The position numbers and the translations under genes were made by a program. The notes under the pieces were generated by a model that had not been told where the DNA came from, made no database searches, and saw only the letters and a program-made list of their open reading frames with translations. Shown piece by piece: positions 16,323 to 25,171 of a stretch of DNA of 64,000 bases (position 1 is its first letter; every line of letters starts with the position of its first letter). Source of the stretch: Qipengyuania_C sp046254955 (lineage in GTDB: Bacteria; Pseudomonadota; Alphaproteobacteria; Sphingomonadales; Sphingomonadaceae); assembly GCF_046254955.1 (NCBI RefSeq), contig NZ_JBJXRG010000002.1:496001-560000 (forward strand), written 5' to 3'.

Positions 16323-16796
16323 ATGTCTTACTCGGTCCGCCCCATGCAGGTCGGCGAGGAAGCGGCGGTCGAAGCCGTCATGCTCGCGTCAGTTCGCACG
16401 CTGGGGCTGCGCGGTTATGCTCCGGAACAGGTCGAAGCATGGGCTGGCCGCGCGCAACTCTTTCGCATCGGACCACGAATCGAAGCGGGCGCGAGCGTAC
16501 TCTTGGCAAGCGAAGATAGCGGGGAACCGGTCGCCTATGCGCTGATCGAGCCCGACGGTCATTTCGATCATCTTTATTGTCATCCAAATCATGCCGGACA
16601 TGGTTTGGGAACGCGGCTGATAGAGGCGGCCGAGAACCTCGCCCGACAGCGGGGTATCAAACGGCTATTCACCGAGGCAAGCGAACTCGCCCGGCCGGTA
16701 TTCGCCCGCGCCGGATATGTGGAACTGCACCGCCGCGATCTTGAGATCAACGGCGTTGCAATTCACAACTTCGCGATGGAAAAACGGATCAGATGA
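16323..16796 (+). CDS. GNAT family N-acetyltransferase
   Basis: 157 residues with the GNAT core: a beta-strand VAYALIEPDGHFDHLYCHPNHAGHG running into the acetyl-CoA loop GHGLGTRLI (R/Q-x-x-G-x-G/A type), then helix AAENLARQRGI and a final FARAGYVELHRRD segment typical of YafP-like enzymes. The acceptor is unknown. The 3' end overlaps convergently with greA by 8 bases. Confidence 0.85.
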   Translation: MSYSVRPMQVGEEAAVEAVMLASVRTLGLRGYAPEQVEAWAGRAQLFRIGPRIEAGASVLLASEDSGEPVAYALIEPDGHFDHLYCHPNHAGHGLGTRLIEAAENLARQRGIKRLFTEASELARPVFARAGYVELHRRDLEINGVAIHNFAMEKRIR

Positions 16797-17256
16797 ACTG
16801 GATCTTGTCGACAAGGTAGAACTTGTCGCCCGAAGGGACAGTGACTTCGATCTCGTCGCCCTTGCTCTTGCCGATCAGGGCACGCGCGAGTGGCGAGTTA
16901 TAAGAAATACGCCCACTGCCGGCATCGGCTTCGGTCTCACCCACGATCTGGTACTTGACCGGCTTGTCGTGGTCATCGAGCAGCGTGATCGTTGCGCCGA
17001 AGACGATCTTGTCGCCCGATAACGTCTTGGGATCGATGATCTGCGCGCGGCTGACCTTGCTTTCGATGTCGCCGATCATGGCCTCGACCTGGCCCTGGCG
17101 TTCCTTGGCCGCATGATATTCGGCATTCTCGGACAGGTCGCCATGCGCGCGCGCCTCTTCGATGGCTTCAACGATCTTCGGCCGCTCGGCGCGCAGGGCC
17201 TTGAGTTCGGTCGTAAGCCGCTCATAGCCTTCCGCCAGCATCGGAACCTTATCCAT
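16789..17256 (-). CDS. greA: transcription elongation factor GreA
   Basis: Rescues backtracked RNA polymerase by stimulating transcript cleavage through the secondary channel. 155 residues from ATG 17256; a TTG one codon upstream also fits. The coiled-coil N-domain carries HGDLSENAEYHAAKE with the two tip acidic residues, and the C-terminal FKBP-like domain has SPLARALIGKSKGDEIEV, both diagnostic. It lies downstream of carB, a common alphaproteobacterial arrangement, with about 105 bases between. Confidence 0.96.
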   Translation of the reverse strand: MDKVPMLAEGYERLTTELKALRAERPKIVEAIEEARAHGDLSENAEYHAAKERQGQVEAMIGDIESKVSRAQIIDPKTLSGDKIVFGATITLLDDHDKPVKYQIVGETEADAGSGRISYNSPLARALIGKSKGDEIEVTVPSGDKFYLVDKIQFI

Positions 17257-17361
17257 CAATCCAACCTCGTGTCTGTCGTCCGTTTCACGACAATTCGAAG
17301 CCCTGCCGCGCCTCTCAGCGGCTGATCAACGGTTCGAATGTCGGGAAAGGAGGTGAAAGTT

Positions 17362-20300
17362 TCAGCTATAATAGTCTTGTAGTGGTCGGACTTCAAGCGT
17401 CTCTGGCGCAACTGCCCTGATCGAGTGCGCCGCGGCGAGCGATGCCGCCGCCGTGGTGTAGTAGGGGATCTTCTGTTCCAGCGCCGAAGCGCGGATCGAT
17501 TTCGAGTCGATAAGTGACTGCCAACCCTCAGTGGTATTGAAGACCAGATCCACCTCGCCATCGACGATCTTGTCGACGATATGCGGTCGTCCTTCGGCAA
17601 CCTTGTTCACGCGCTGAACCTCGAGACCCTGCTCCGAAAGGTACTTCTGCGTTCCGCCCGTGGCGATGACCTTGAACCCTTGCTCGATCAGGTCGCGGAC
17701 GGCAGACACAATCTGTTCCTTGTCGCCCGATTTTACCGAAACGAAGAGCGTGCCCGAACGCGGAAGGATGGAGCCGGCGCCCATCTGCGACTTGAGGAAA
17801 GCGCGCGGGAAATCCTGATCAATTCCCATGACTTCGCCGGTTGATTTCATTTCCGGTGTCAACACCGGATCAGAGCCGGGGAAGCGATTGAACGGGAACA
17901 CCGCTTCTTTCACAGCCATATAGGGCAGTTCGCGCCGGAACGGCTCGAAATTGGCCAGTTTCTCTCCCGCCATCACGCGGCTTGCAATCTTGGCAACGGG
18001 CTGACCGATCGCCTTGGCAACAAAGGGCACGGTGCGGCTGGCACGCGGGTTGACCTCGATCAGGTAAACCTCGCCGTCTTTCACAGCGAACTGGACGTTC
18101 ATCAGTCCCAAAACGCCGAGATTGGTCGCGAGTGCTTCTGCTTGCCGTTCCATTTCAGAGACGATTTCGTCCGGGAGACTATACGGCGGGATGGTGCAGG
18201 CGCTGTCACCAGAATGGACGCCCGCTTCCTCGATATGTTGCATTACGCCCGCGACGCGAACTTCATCACCATCGCAGATCACGTCGACATCGCATTCGAT
18301 CGCATCGCGCAGGTACTGGTCGACCAGCACCGGGCTATCGCCCGAGACATTCACCGCGGTGTTGATGTAGTCATCGAGCTGCGCTTCGCTGTCGACGATT
18401 TCCATCGCCCTGCCCCCAAGGACGTAGGACGGGCGCAGCAGAACCGGATAGCCGATCGATTTGGCCACGGCGGCGGCTTCGTCGCGGCTACGCGCGATCC
18501 CGTTGGCGGGTTGTTTGAGGCCCAGTCTGTTTACCAGTTTCGCGAAGCGTTCGCGGTCTTCCGCGAGATCGATCGCATCGGGCGAAGTGCCGAGGATTGG
18601 AATGCCGTTGTCTTCCAGCGCCTGTGCCAGCTTGAGCGGCGTCTGCCCGCCGAATTGGACAATGACGCCGACCAGTTCGCCCTTCGACTGCTCAACTCGC
18701 AGGATCTCGAGCACGTCTTCCTCGGTCAGCGGCTCGAAATAGAGCCGGTCCGAAGTGTCGTAATCGGTGGAAACCGTCTCCGGATTGCAGTTGACCATGA
18801 TTGTTTCGAAACCCGCTTCCGCGAGCGCGAAGCAGGCATGGACACAGCAATAGTCGAACTCGATCCCCTGCCCGATTCGGTTTGGCCCGCCGCCCAGGAT
18901 CACGATCTTCTTGCGGTCGGACGGATCGGCCTCGTTCTCGGGGTCGCCGAAGCTTGGCGCTTCGTAGGTCGAATACATGTAGGGCGTGATTGCTTCGAAC
19001 TCGGCGGCGCAGCTGTCGATCCGTTTGTAAACCGGATGGACCCCCAGCTTCTCGCGGAGATCGCGCACTTCCTGCTCGCTTGTCGCTCCGGCCATCGCGC
19101 GCAAGGCATCGTGCAGCAGGCCCGAACGGCGCGCCTGCGTTTCGGCAAGACCGCCCGCGACGCCCACCGAGCGCACGGCCAATGTCGCCAGCCGCTTGTC
19201 GGAAAAGCCCATCGATTTGAGCCGCCGCATTTCCTGCGCTGTGCCAGGAAGGCCATTGTGGCTGATCATCTGCTCTTCGTAGATGATCGCTTCGATCTGG
19301 CGCAGGAACCACGGATCGTAGCTGGTTATCGCGTGGATTTCCTCCACCGTCATGCCTTCTCGAAAGGCCTGCCCGACCTTGAGCAACCTGTCGGGTGTGC
19401 GCTGCGAAAGCGAAGCGGTCAGGACATCGCGCGAGACGCCTTCGAGCTCGGGCATCCGGTTGAACCCGTCCAGCCCCGTTTCGAGACCGCGCAAAGCCTT
19501 CTGGCAACTTTCCTGGAAATTGCGGCCAATCGCCATCACTTCCCCGACCGACTTCATCGCGGTGGCGAGTTCGTTCTTCGCCCCTTTGAACTTCTCAAAC
19601 GCAAAGCGCGGGATTTTAGTGACGACGTAGTCGATTGTCGGTTCGAAACTGGCCGGGGTAGCGCCGGTGATCTCGTTGGTGATCTCGTCGAGCGTGTAGC
19701 CCACCGCCAGCTTCGCCGCGACACGGGCAATGGGGAACCCCGTGGCCTTGGAAGCCAGCGCGGAAGAGCGCGAGACGCGCGGGTTCATCTCGATCACGAT
19801 CAGGCGGCCGTCTTCCGGATTGACCGCGAACTGCACATTCGATCCGCCGGTCTCGACGCCGATCTCGCGCAGCACCTCGATTGAGGCGGTGCGCATGATC
19901 TGGTATTCCTTGTCGGTCAGCGTCAGCGCCGGCGCAACGGTGATAGAATCCCCCGTATGCACGCCCATCGGATCGACATTCTCGATCGAGCAGATGATGA
20001 TACAATTGTCGTTCTTGTCGCGAACGACTTCCATCTCGTATTCTTTCCAACCGAGCAGCGATTCCTCGATCAGCACTTCGGTGGTGGGTGAGGCATCGAG
20101 CCCTTCGCGCACGATCCGCTCGAACTCGGCCTTGTTATAGGCAATCCCGCCGCCGGTGCCGCCCAGCGTGAAGCTGGGACGAATAATTGACGGCAGGCCC
20201 GTCGTTTCCAGCACCTTGAGCGCATCGTCGACCGAATGGGCGATCCCGCTGCGCGCGCTTTCGAGGCCGATCTTGTCCATTGCGTCGCGGAACAGCTGGC

Positions 20301-20685
20301 GGTCTTCCGCCTTGTCGATCGCCTTGGCATCGGCGCCGATCATCTGGACGCCGTATTTCTCAAGCACACCCATCTTGTTGAGCGAGAGCGCGCAGTTGAG
20401 CGCGGTCTGCCCGCCCATCGTCGGCAGGACTGCGTCGGGCCGCTCCTTCTCGATGATCTTGGCGACGATCTCTGGGGTGATCGGCTCGACATAGGTGGCG
20501 TCGGCGAACTCGGGATCGGTCATAATCGTGGCCGGGTTGGAGTTGACCAGGATCACCCGGTAGCCCTCCTCCTTCAGCGCCTTGATCGCCTGCGTGCCGG
20601 AATAGTCGAACTCGCAGGCCTGGCCGATAATGATCGGGCCAGCGCCAATGACGAGGATGGAGGAGATGTCAGTGCGTTTGGGCAT
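17362..20685 (-). CDS. carB: carbamoyl-phosphate synthase large subunit
   Basis: Makes carbamoyl phosphate from ammonia, bicarbonate and two ATP for pyrimidine and arginine synthesis. 1107 residues. Two homologous ATP-grasp halves are visible (GAGPIIIGQACEFDYSGTQA at the N-terminus and GGGPNRIGQGIEFDYCCVH near residue 600), each followed by ATP-grasp motifs (SFTLGGTGGG and SYVLGGRAME). The C-terminal MGS-like allosteric domain starts around residue 970 (LFVSVKSGDKEQ). ATG 20685 lies 5 bases after the stop of a small unknown gene that separates it from carA, with no clear ribosome site of its own, so translational coupling is likely. Confidence 0.97.
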   Translation of the reverse strand: MPKRTDISSILVIGAGPIIIGQACEFDYSGTQAIKALKEEGYRVILVNSNPATIMTDPEFADATYVEPITPEIVAKIIEKERPDAVLPTMGGQTALNCALSLNKMGVLEKYGVQMIGADAKAIDKAEDRQLFRDAMDKIGLESARSGIAHSVDDALKVLETTGLPSIIRPSFTLGGTGGGIAYNKAEFERIVREGLDASPTTEVLIEESLLGWKEYEMEVVRDKNDNCIIICSIENVDPMGVHTGDSITVAPALTLTDKEYQIMRTASIEVLREIGVETGGSNVQFAVNPEDGRLIVIEMNPRVSRSSALASKATGFPIARVAAKLAVGYTLDEITNEITGATPASFEPTIDYVVTKIPRFAFEKFKGAKNELATAMKSVGEVMAIGRNFQESCQKALRGLETGLDGFNRMPELEGVSRDVLTASLSQRTPDRLLKVGQAFREGMTVEEIHAITSYDPWFLRQIEAIIYEEQMISHNGLPGTAQEMRRLKSMGFSDKRLATLAVRSVGVAGGLAETQARRSGLLHDALRAMAGATSEQEVRDLREKLGVHPVYKRIDSCAAEFEAITPYMYSTYEAPSFGDPENEADPSDRKKIVILGGGPNRIGQGIEFDYCCVHACFALAEAGFETIMVNCNPETVSTDYDTSDRLYFEPLTEEDVLEILRVEQSKGELVGVIVQFGGQTPLKLAQALEDNGIPILGTSPDAIDLAEDRERFAKLVNRLGLKQPANGIARSRDEAAAVAKSIGYPVLLRPSYVLGGRAMEIVDSEAQLDDYINTAVNVSGDSPVLVDQYLRDAIECDVDVICDGDEVRVAGVMQHIEEAGVHSGDSACTIPPYSLPDEIVSEMERQAEALATNLGVLGLMNVQFAVKDGEVYLIEVNPRASRTVPFVAKAIGQPVAKIASRVMAGEKLANFEPFRRELPYMAVKEAVFPFNRFPGSDPVLTPEMKSTGEVMGIDQDFPRAFLKSQMGAGSILPRSGTLFVSVKSGDKEQIVSAVRDLIEQGFKVIATGGTQKYLSEQGLEVQRVNKVAEGRPHIVDKIVDGEVDLVFNTTEGWQSLIDSKSIRASALEQKIPYYTTAAASLAAAHSIRAVAPETLEVRPLQDYYS

Positions 20686-20690
20686 CTAAA

Positions 20691-21383
20691 TCAAGCCATT
20701 GTTATTAATTGAATAATTGCGATAGTATTTAGAAATGCGCATAGGTACTTGTTGTTGAGAATCTCGACAATCTCACGCCAAGACGGATCAGGCGCATCCA
20801 GAAGCTGCTGGACGGCTCGGGTTCTTGCTAGGAGATTTTGTTTCTCTCGATCCGTCAATTCAGACTGCTGAATCGCAGTCGCCAGCTCAATAATCTTGGC
20901 TCTTATTGTGGCCTTACCAGCGTCATCGATGCGTTCATCAACATCAGTCCAACTAACCTCCCGTAGTTCTGCTTGAGAATAGGGATCGGAGCGCTCGCCA
21001 GTTTGTGTGCGCTTATATCCTTCAAAGACAGACTCGTAATACTTCGGGATTTGCTGGGAATCGGCGTAGATTTCATTCTTCGCGAGAACTGCCCCACGCA
21101 AGTCATTGTACGCTTGAGCTTTGAACTTGTACACGGTCTGGGCGAATGGAATCTTCTTGATGCTAAAGACATCGTGCGAGACAAATTCGTGAAACAAGTC
21201 TTCAGCCAGTCTGCGACTATCCAGAATCGACGCCCCCGCTGCACTCTCAAGTGCACCTTGAACTGAGCCCTCGAGACGAGAAACTAGGGATTCGCTTTCG
21301 ACGAAGTCATTTGGCAACGTCAACTTGGCAAGTACGTGATAGATGAAGGTTCTACCTATCTCGTCGATGCTAGGATCATTCAC
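20691..21383 (-). CDS. hypothetical protein embedded between carA and carB
   Basis: 230 residues from a GTG at 21383 that overlaps the carA stop as GTGA; its own stop is 5 bases before carB. I recognise no family. It is mostly charged and helical, with DVDERIDD, a helical region ELATAIQQSELTDREKQN, and a short hydrophobic C-terminus (LCAFLNTIAIIQLITMA) that could be buried or membrane-associated. GC content is clearly lower than its neighbours (27 of 60 bases in 20821-20880 against 42 of 60 in carA 22021-22080), which suggests transfer. The tight overlap with both car genes argues that it is really translated. Confidence 0.7.
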   Translation of the reverse strand: MNDPSIDEIGRTFIYHVLAKLTLPNDFVESESLVSRLEGSVQGALESAAGASILDSRRLAEDLFHEFVSHDVFSIKKIPFAQTVYKFKAQAYNDLRGAVLAKNEIYADSQQIPKYYESVFEGYKRTQTGERSDPYSQAELREVSWTDVDERIDDAGKATIRAKIIELATAIQQSELTDREKQNLLARTRAVQQLLDAPDPSWREIVEILNNKYLCAFLNTIAIIQLITMA

Positions 21384-22570
21384 CCCAGCATCCCCACGAA
21401 TTTCTCGAACAGGTAGAAGCTGTCCTGCGGGCCGGGTGAAGCCTCGGGGTGATACTGCACACCAAAGGCGCGTTTGCCCTTGATCGCGATGCCGCAATTG
21501 GAGCCATCGAACAACGAGACATGCGTCTGCTCGACGCCATCGGGCAGTGTGTCGCCATCGACCGCGAAGCCGTGGTTCATACTGGTGATCTCGACCAGAC
21601 CGGTGGTGTCGCCCCACCCTGCTCCTACGCGCTGAACCGGATGGTTCGCGCCGCGGTGGCCCTGGTGCATCTTGGTAGTCTTGGCCCCTGCCGCGAGCGC
21701 GAGCATCTGGTGACCGAGGCAGATGCCGAACAGTGGGATATCCTTGTCGAGCAGGCCCTTGATCACCGGCACCGCATACTCGCCCGTCGCCGCCGGATCG
21801 CCCGGCCCGTTGGAGAGGAACACGCCGTCCGGCTTCAGCGCCAGCACGTCATCGAGCGATGTCTTCGCCGGGACAACTGTCACCTTGGCGCCCGCCGCCA
21901 CGAGGTTGCGGAAGATATTGTCCTTCGCGCCGTAATCGATCGCGACGACATGCGGGCGGTCTCCCGAGCCCCCCGTTCCTAGCGTGCGGTAGCCTTCGCC
22001 CAGCGCCCAGTCTGCGCCGGCCCAATCCTCCAGCGCTTCGCGCGTCACACGCTGCGCGAGGTCCATCCCTTCGAGCCCGGCCCATTCCTGCGCGCGGGCC
22101 TGCAACGACTTGAGATCGAACTTGCCCTTGGGATCATGCGCGATCACCGCATTGGGCGCGCCGCTCAGCCTGATCCGCCGTGTCAACGCGCGCGTATCGA
22201 CGCCCGAGATGCCGATCTTGCCATTGGCCGCCATCCACTCGGTGAAGCCTTGTGCGCTGCGAAAGTTGCTCGGCGCGGTGACGTCTTCGCGCACCACGCA
22301 GCCGAGCGCTCCCTCGACGTTGGACTCGATGTCTTCGGGGTTCGCGCCGACATTGCCGATATGCGGAAAGGTAAAAGTGACGATCTGCGCCGCGTAGCTC
22401 GGATCGGTCATCACTTCCTGATATCCGGTCATCGCGGTGTTGAAGCAGACTTCCCCCACCGCATCACCGCTCGCCCCGAAACCGCGCCCCCAGATCACCG
22501 AACCATCCGCCAGAACAAGGACTCCCGTCGCGCCGTCAGGCTGCGCAGGGGCTTTGGCGGATAGGGCCAT
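21380..22570 (-). CDS. carA: carbamoyl-phosphate synthase small (glutaminase) subunit
   Basis: Supplies ammonia from glutamine to CarB. 396 residues. The N-terminal domain contains GEVCFNTAMTGYQEVMTDPSY. The C-terminal class I amidotransferase domain has the nucleophile elbow GICLGHQML and the His-Glu pair in QYHPEASPGP. ATG 22570 follows a plausible sigma-70 promoter. It is first in a carA / unknown gene / carB unit, then greA. Confidence 0.97.
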   Translation of the reverse strand: MALSAKAPAQPDGATGVLVLADGSVIWGRGFGASGDAVGEVCFNTAMTGYQEVMTDPSYAAQIVTFTFPHIGNVGANPEDIESNVEGALGCVVREDVTAPSNFRSAQGFTEWMAANGKIGISGVDTRALTRRIRLSGAPNAVIAHDPKGKFDLKSLQARAQEWAGLEGMDLAQRVTREALEDWAGADWALGEGYRTLGTGGSGDRPHVVAIDYGAKDNIFRNLVAAGAKVTVVPAKTSLDDVLALKPDGVFLSNGPGDPAATGEYAVPVIKGLLDKDIPLFGICLGHQMLALAAGAKTTKMHQGHRGANHPVQRVGAGWGDTTGLVEITSMNHGFAVDGDTLPDGVEQTHVSLFDGSNCGIAIKGKRAFGVQYHPEASPGPQDSFYLFEKFVGMLG

Positions 22571-22617
22571 GGGGGCTCTCCGAATAAGGGGTTTCCGGCA
22601 ATGTCGCTAAGACCCAC

Positions 22618-22646
22618 CCGCTAAGCATACGCGGGTGCTGCGTCAA
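22618..22646 (-). promoter_or_regulatory. candidate sigma-70 promoter of carA
   Basis: On the reverse strand, TTGACG (22646-22641), a 17-base spacer, then TAGCGG (22623-22618). The minus-35 is strong and the minus-10 weak. Transcription would start about 40 bases before carA. It resembles the boxes found ahead of ilvB and rpsD here. Confidence 0.35.
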
Positions 22647-22738
22647 CACGCATCCAGTGGATATGTCGACTATTTCCGCGACAATCCCTATCTCGCCCAC
22701 AACATTCCATTTCCCAGACCCATTTCGAGGACCGGACC

Positions 22739-23203
22739 ATGCCCGAAGCCAGCCTACGCGACGATATCAAGAGCGCCACCATCACTGCCATGAAAGCCGG
22801 TGAAAAGGAGCGTACCGCTGCGCTCCGCTTGATCTCCGCCAAGATCAAGGATCGCGATATCGAAGCGCGCACGGGCAAGGCGCCTGACAATGACGATGAA
22901 CTGGTCACCGAAGTACTGCAGAAGATGGCCAAGCAGCGCCGCGAATCGATCCAGATGTACGAGGATGGCGGACGGCAGGAGCTGGCCGATCAGGAGAAGG
23001 CCGAGCTGGCGGTAATCGAGGAATTCCTTCCCGCGATGATGGACGAAGCCGCTACCAAGGCTGCGATCGAGCAGGTCAAGGCCGATGTCGGTGCCGAATC
23101 GATCAAGGACATGGGCCGCGTGATGGGCGAACTGAAAAAGCGCCATGGCGCCGAGCTCGACATGGGTCTGGCAAGCGGGCTGGTGAAGGCAAGTTTCGGC
23201 TAG
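22739..23203 (+). CDS. GatB/YqeY domain protein
   Basis: 154 residues homologous to the tRNA-interacting C-terminal domain of GatB. Seen are LRDDIKSATITAMKAGEKERTAALRLI, the central RRESIQMYEDGGRQELADQE, and the end IKDMGRVMGELKKRHG followed by an ASGLVKASFG tail, all diagnostic. YqeY proteins stand ahead of dnaG and rpoD in many bacteria, as here; their exact role is unsettled, though a tRNA-linked function is suspected. A 72-base gap precedes dnaG. Confidence 0.9.
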   Translation: MPEASLRDDIKSATITAMKAGEKERTAALRLISAKIKDRDIEARTGKAPDNDDELVTEVLQKMAKQRRESIQMYEDGGRQELADQEKAELAVIEEFLPAMMDEAATKAAIEQVKADVGAESIKDMGRVMGELKKRHGAELDMGLASGLVKASFG

Positions 23204-23275
23204 TCCACAAGGCTGTCACCAGAACGGGCTGTCGCTTCGCTCGACACGCGCGTAGATGGTGTGCAGTAACGCATC

Positions 23276-25162
23276 ATGCTGAGTCCCCAATGGCTTGATG
23301 AACTGCGCGCGCGCGTCACGCTTTCGAGCGTGATTATGCGCACGACCAAGCTCCAGCGCGCGGGGCGCGAATGGAAAGCCTGCTGCCCGTTCCATAACGA
23401 AAAGACGCCGAGCTTTACCGTCAGCGACGAAAAGGGCTTTTACCACTGCTTCGGCTGCGGCGCGCATGGCGATGTGATCCGCTGGATGACCGACCAGCGC
23501 GGGCTCGAATTCATGGACGCGGTTAAGGAACTGGCGGCGGAAGCCGGGATGGACGTCCCTCGCCCCGATCCGGTTGCTGCCCAGCAGGCCGAAAGACGCG
23601 CCAGCCTCGTCGATGTGACCGAGGCGGCGCAGAAATGGTTCGTCCAGAACCTGCATGGTGAAGCCGGCCAGCATGCAGCCGACTACCTACGCTCGCGTGG
23701 TTTCAAGAAGCGCATCGTTGAGCAATTCGGCTTCGGCTATGCGCCGGACAGCAAGGTCGCGCTCAAGGGCGCGCTTTCGGATTTCGACGAGCAGATGCTG
23801 GTCGAATCGGGAATGCAGATCTCAGTCGACGACAAGGCGCCCTACGATCGGTTCCGTGACCGGCTGATGCTGCCAATCCAGGACACGCGTGGACGGGTGA
23901 TCGCATTCGGGGGACGCATACTCGAAAGCCGAGACGGCGTTGCGAAGTATCTAAACTCGCCCGACACCCCGCTCTTCGACAAGGGGCGCACGCTCTACAA
24001 CCTCCACCGCGCCGGGCCGGTCAGCCGCCAGAGCGACCGGATGATCGTGGTCGAAGGCTATATGGACGTGATCGCGCTTGCGAATGCGGGGATCGAGGAC
24101 GCGGTCGCGCCGCTCGGCACCGCGCTGACCGAGATGCAGATCGAGCTGCTTTGGCGGATGGTCGATGCGCCCATCCTCTGCTTCGATGGCGACAATGCCG
24201 GACAGCGCGCCGCCATGCGCGCCATCACCAGAGCGCTTCCCATGCTGCGCCCGGGGAAGAGCCTGCAAATCGTGCGCCTGCCAGCGGGAATGGACCCCGA
24301 CGACCTGATCAATGAACGAGGCCCAGCGGCCATGGCGGACCTGCTCCAGCGATCCTCCAGCCTGCTTGAAACCTTGTGGCTGTTCGAACGCGATGCACAG
24401 GTCCTCGAAACGCCCGAAGACAAGGCAGGCCTGAAGGCGCGCCTGCTCGCGCATGTCGATACAATCGAGAACCAGGATATCCGCTCTCTTTATCGCCGCG
24501 ACCTGCTCGATCGCTTCTCCGCTTTCGCTTACCCGCCGCGCGAGCGCTCGGCCTTCTCCGGTAAGGGCTGGCAAGGCGGTAAGAAGTCTGCCCCTGGCAA
24601 GCTATCGCCAGAAGTTGCAGCACGGCTTCGCTCAGCCTCTTCCGGCGGCGCGCGAGGCGAGTTGGCAGGCGCGGTCGTCGCCGGTTTACTCCGCTTTCCG
24701 GACGTGGCGCTGGCCCATGCCGAAGCATTGTCCCACTACGCCGCGAGTGATCCCAAATTCGGTCCCGCGATAGATTCTGCACTCGAGGCTGCAGAAATGC
24801 TTGATCCCGACGGCATTCTCCCCATATCGGGCGACATCGGCCAACCTGCGCCACCGGATAAAACCCGCTTCGCCTTCCTCCAGGAAGGATATGATCCGGA
24901 CTGTGCTCGTGAGGACCTGGCTGAAGCCGTATCGCTCCTGGTCGAAAGGCCTGCGCTGGAAGCTGCCCTGTCTGCAGCCACTGCGCGGTTCGAAACAGAC
25001 CCTGAAGGTGCTTTTGCCGAGCAGCAACGTCTGCTCAAGCTAAAGCTGGAATTCGAGGCGCGACTAGGGCAAATGGCGAGCAATCGGGCTGCACGTGCAG
25101 CCAGCAGTGATTCAGATCTCCCGCCAGCGGAATTGCAGGCGGAAGAACAACAGATGGACTAA
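23276..25162 (+). CDS. dnaG: DNA primase
   Basis: Synthesises RNA primers for replication. 628 residues. The N-terminal zinc site is CPFHNEKTPSF (C37, H40) with HCFGCGAHGD (C58, C61). A TOPRIM catalytic core around 258-345 has VVEGYMDVIAL and FDGDNAGQRA. The C-terminal part, about 440-628, is the less conserved helicase-binding domain. It belongs to the macromolecular synthesis cluster yqeY-dnaG-rpoD; rpoD starts 9 bases downstream. Confidence 0.97.
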   Translation: MLSPQWLDELRARVTLSSVIMRTTKLQRAGREWKACCPFHNEKTPSFTVSDEKGFYHCFGCGAHGDVIRWMTDQRGLEFMDAVKELAAEAGMDVPRPDPVAAQQAERRASLVDVTEAAQKWFVQNLHGEAGQHAADYLRSRGFKKRIVEQFGFGYAPDSKVALKGALSDFDEQMLVESGMQISVDDKAPYDRFRDRLMLPIQDTRGRVIAFGGRILESRDGVAKYLNSPDTPLFDKGRTLYNLHRAGPVSRQSDRMIVVEGYMDVIALANAGIEDAVAPLGTALTEMQIELLWRMVDAPILCFDGDNAGQRAAMRAITRALPMLRPGKSLQIVRLPAGMDPDDLINERGPAAMADLLQRSSSLLETLWLFERDAQVLETPEDKAGLKARLLAHVDTIENQDIRSLYRRDLLDRFSAFAYPPRERSAFSGKGWQGGKKSAPGKLSPEVAARLRSASSGGARGELAGAVVAGLLRFPDVALAHAEALSHYAASDPKFGPAIDSALEAAEMLDPDGILPISGDIGQPAPPDKTRFAFLQEGYDPDCAREDLAEAVSLLVERPALEAALSAATARFETDPEGAFAEQQRLLKLKLEFEARLGQMASNRAARAASSDSDLPPAELQAEEQQMD

Positions 25163-25171
25163 ACCGGGTTT

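Noticed and set aside
18142..19884. 580-residue open frame on the forward strand opposite carB
   Set aside because: Antisense shadow of a GC-rich conserved gene; no family features, no ribosome site, and carB is certain.
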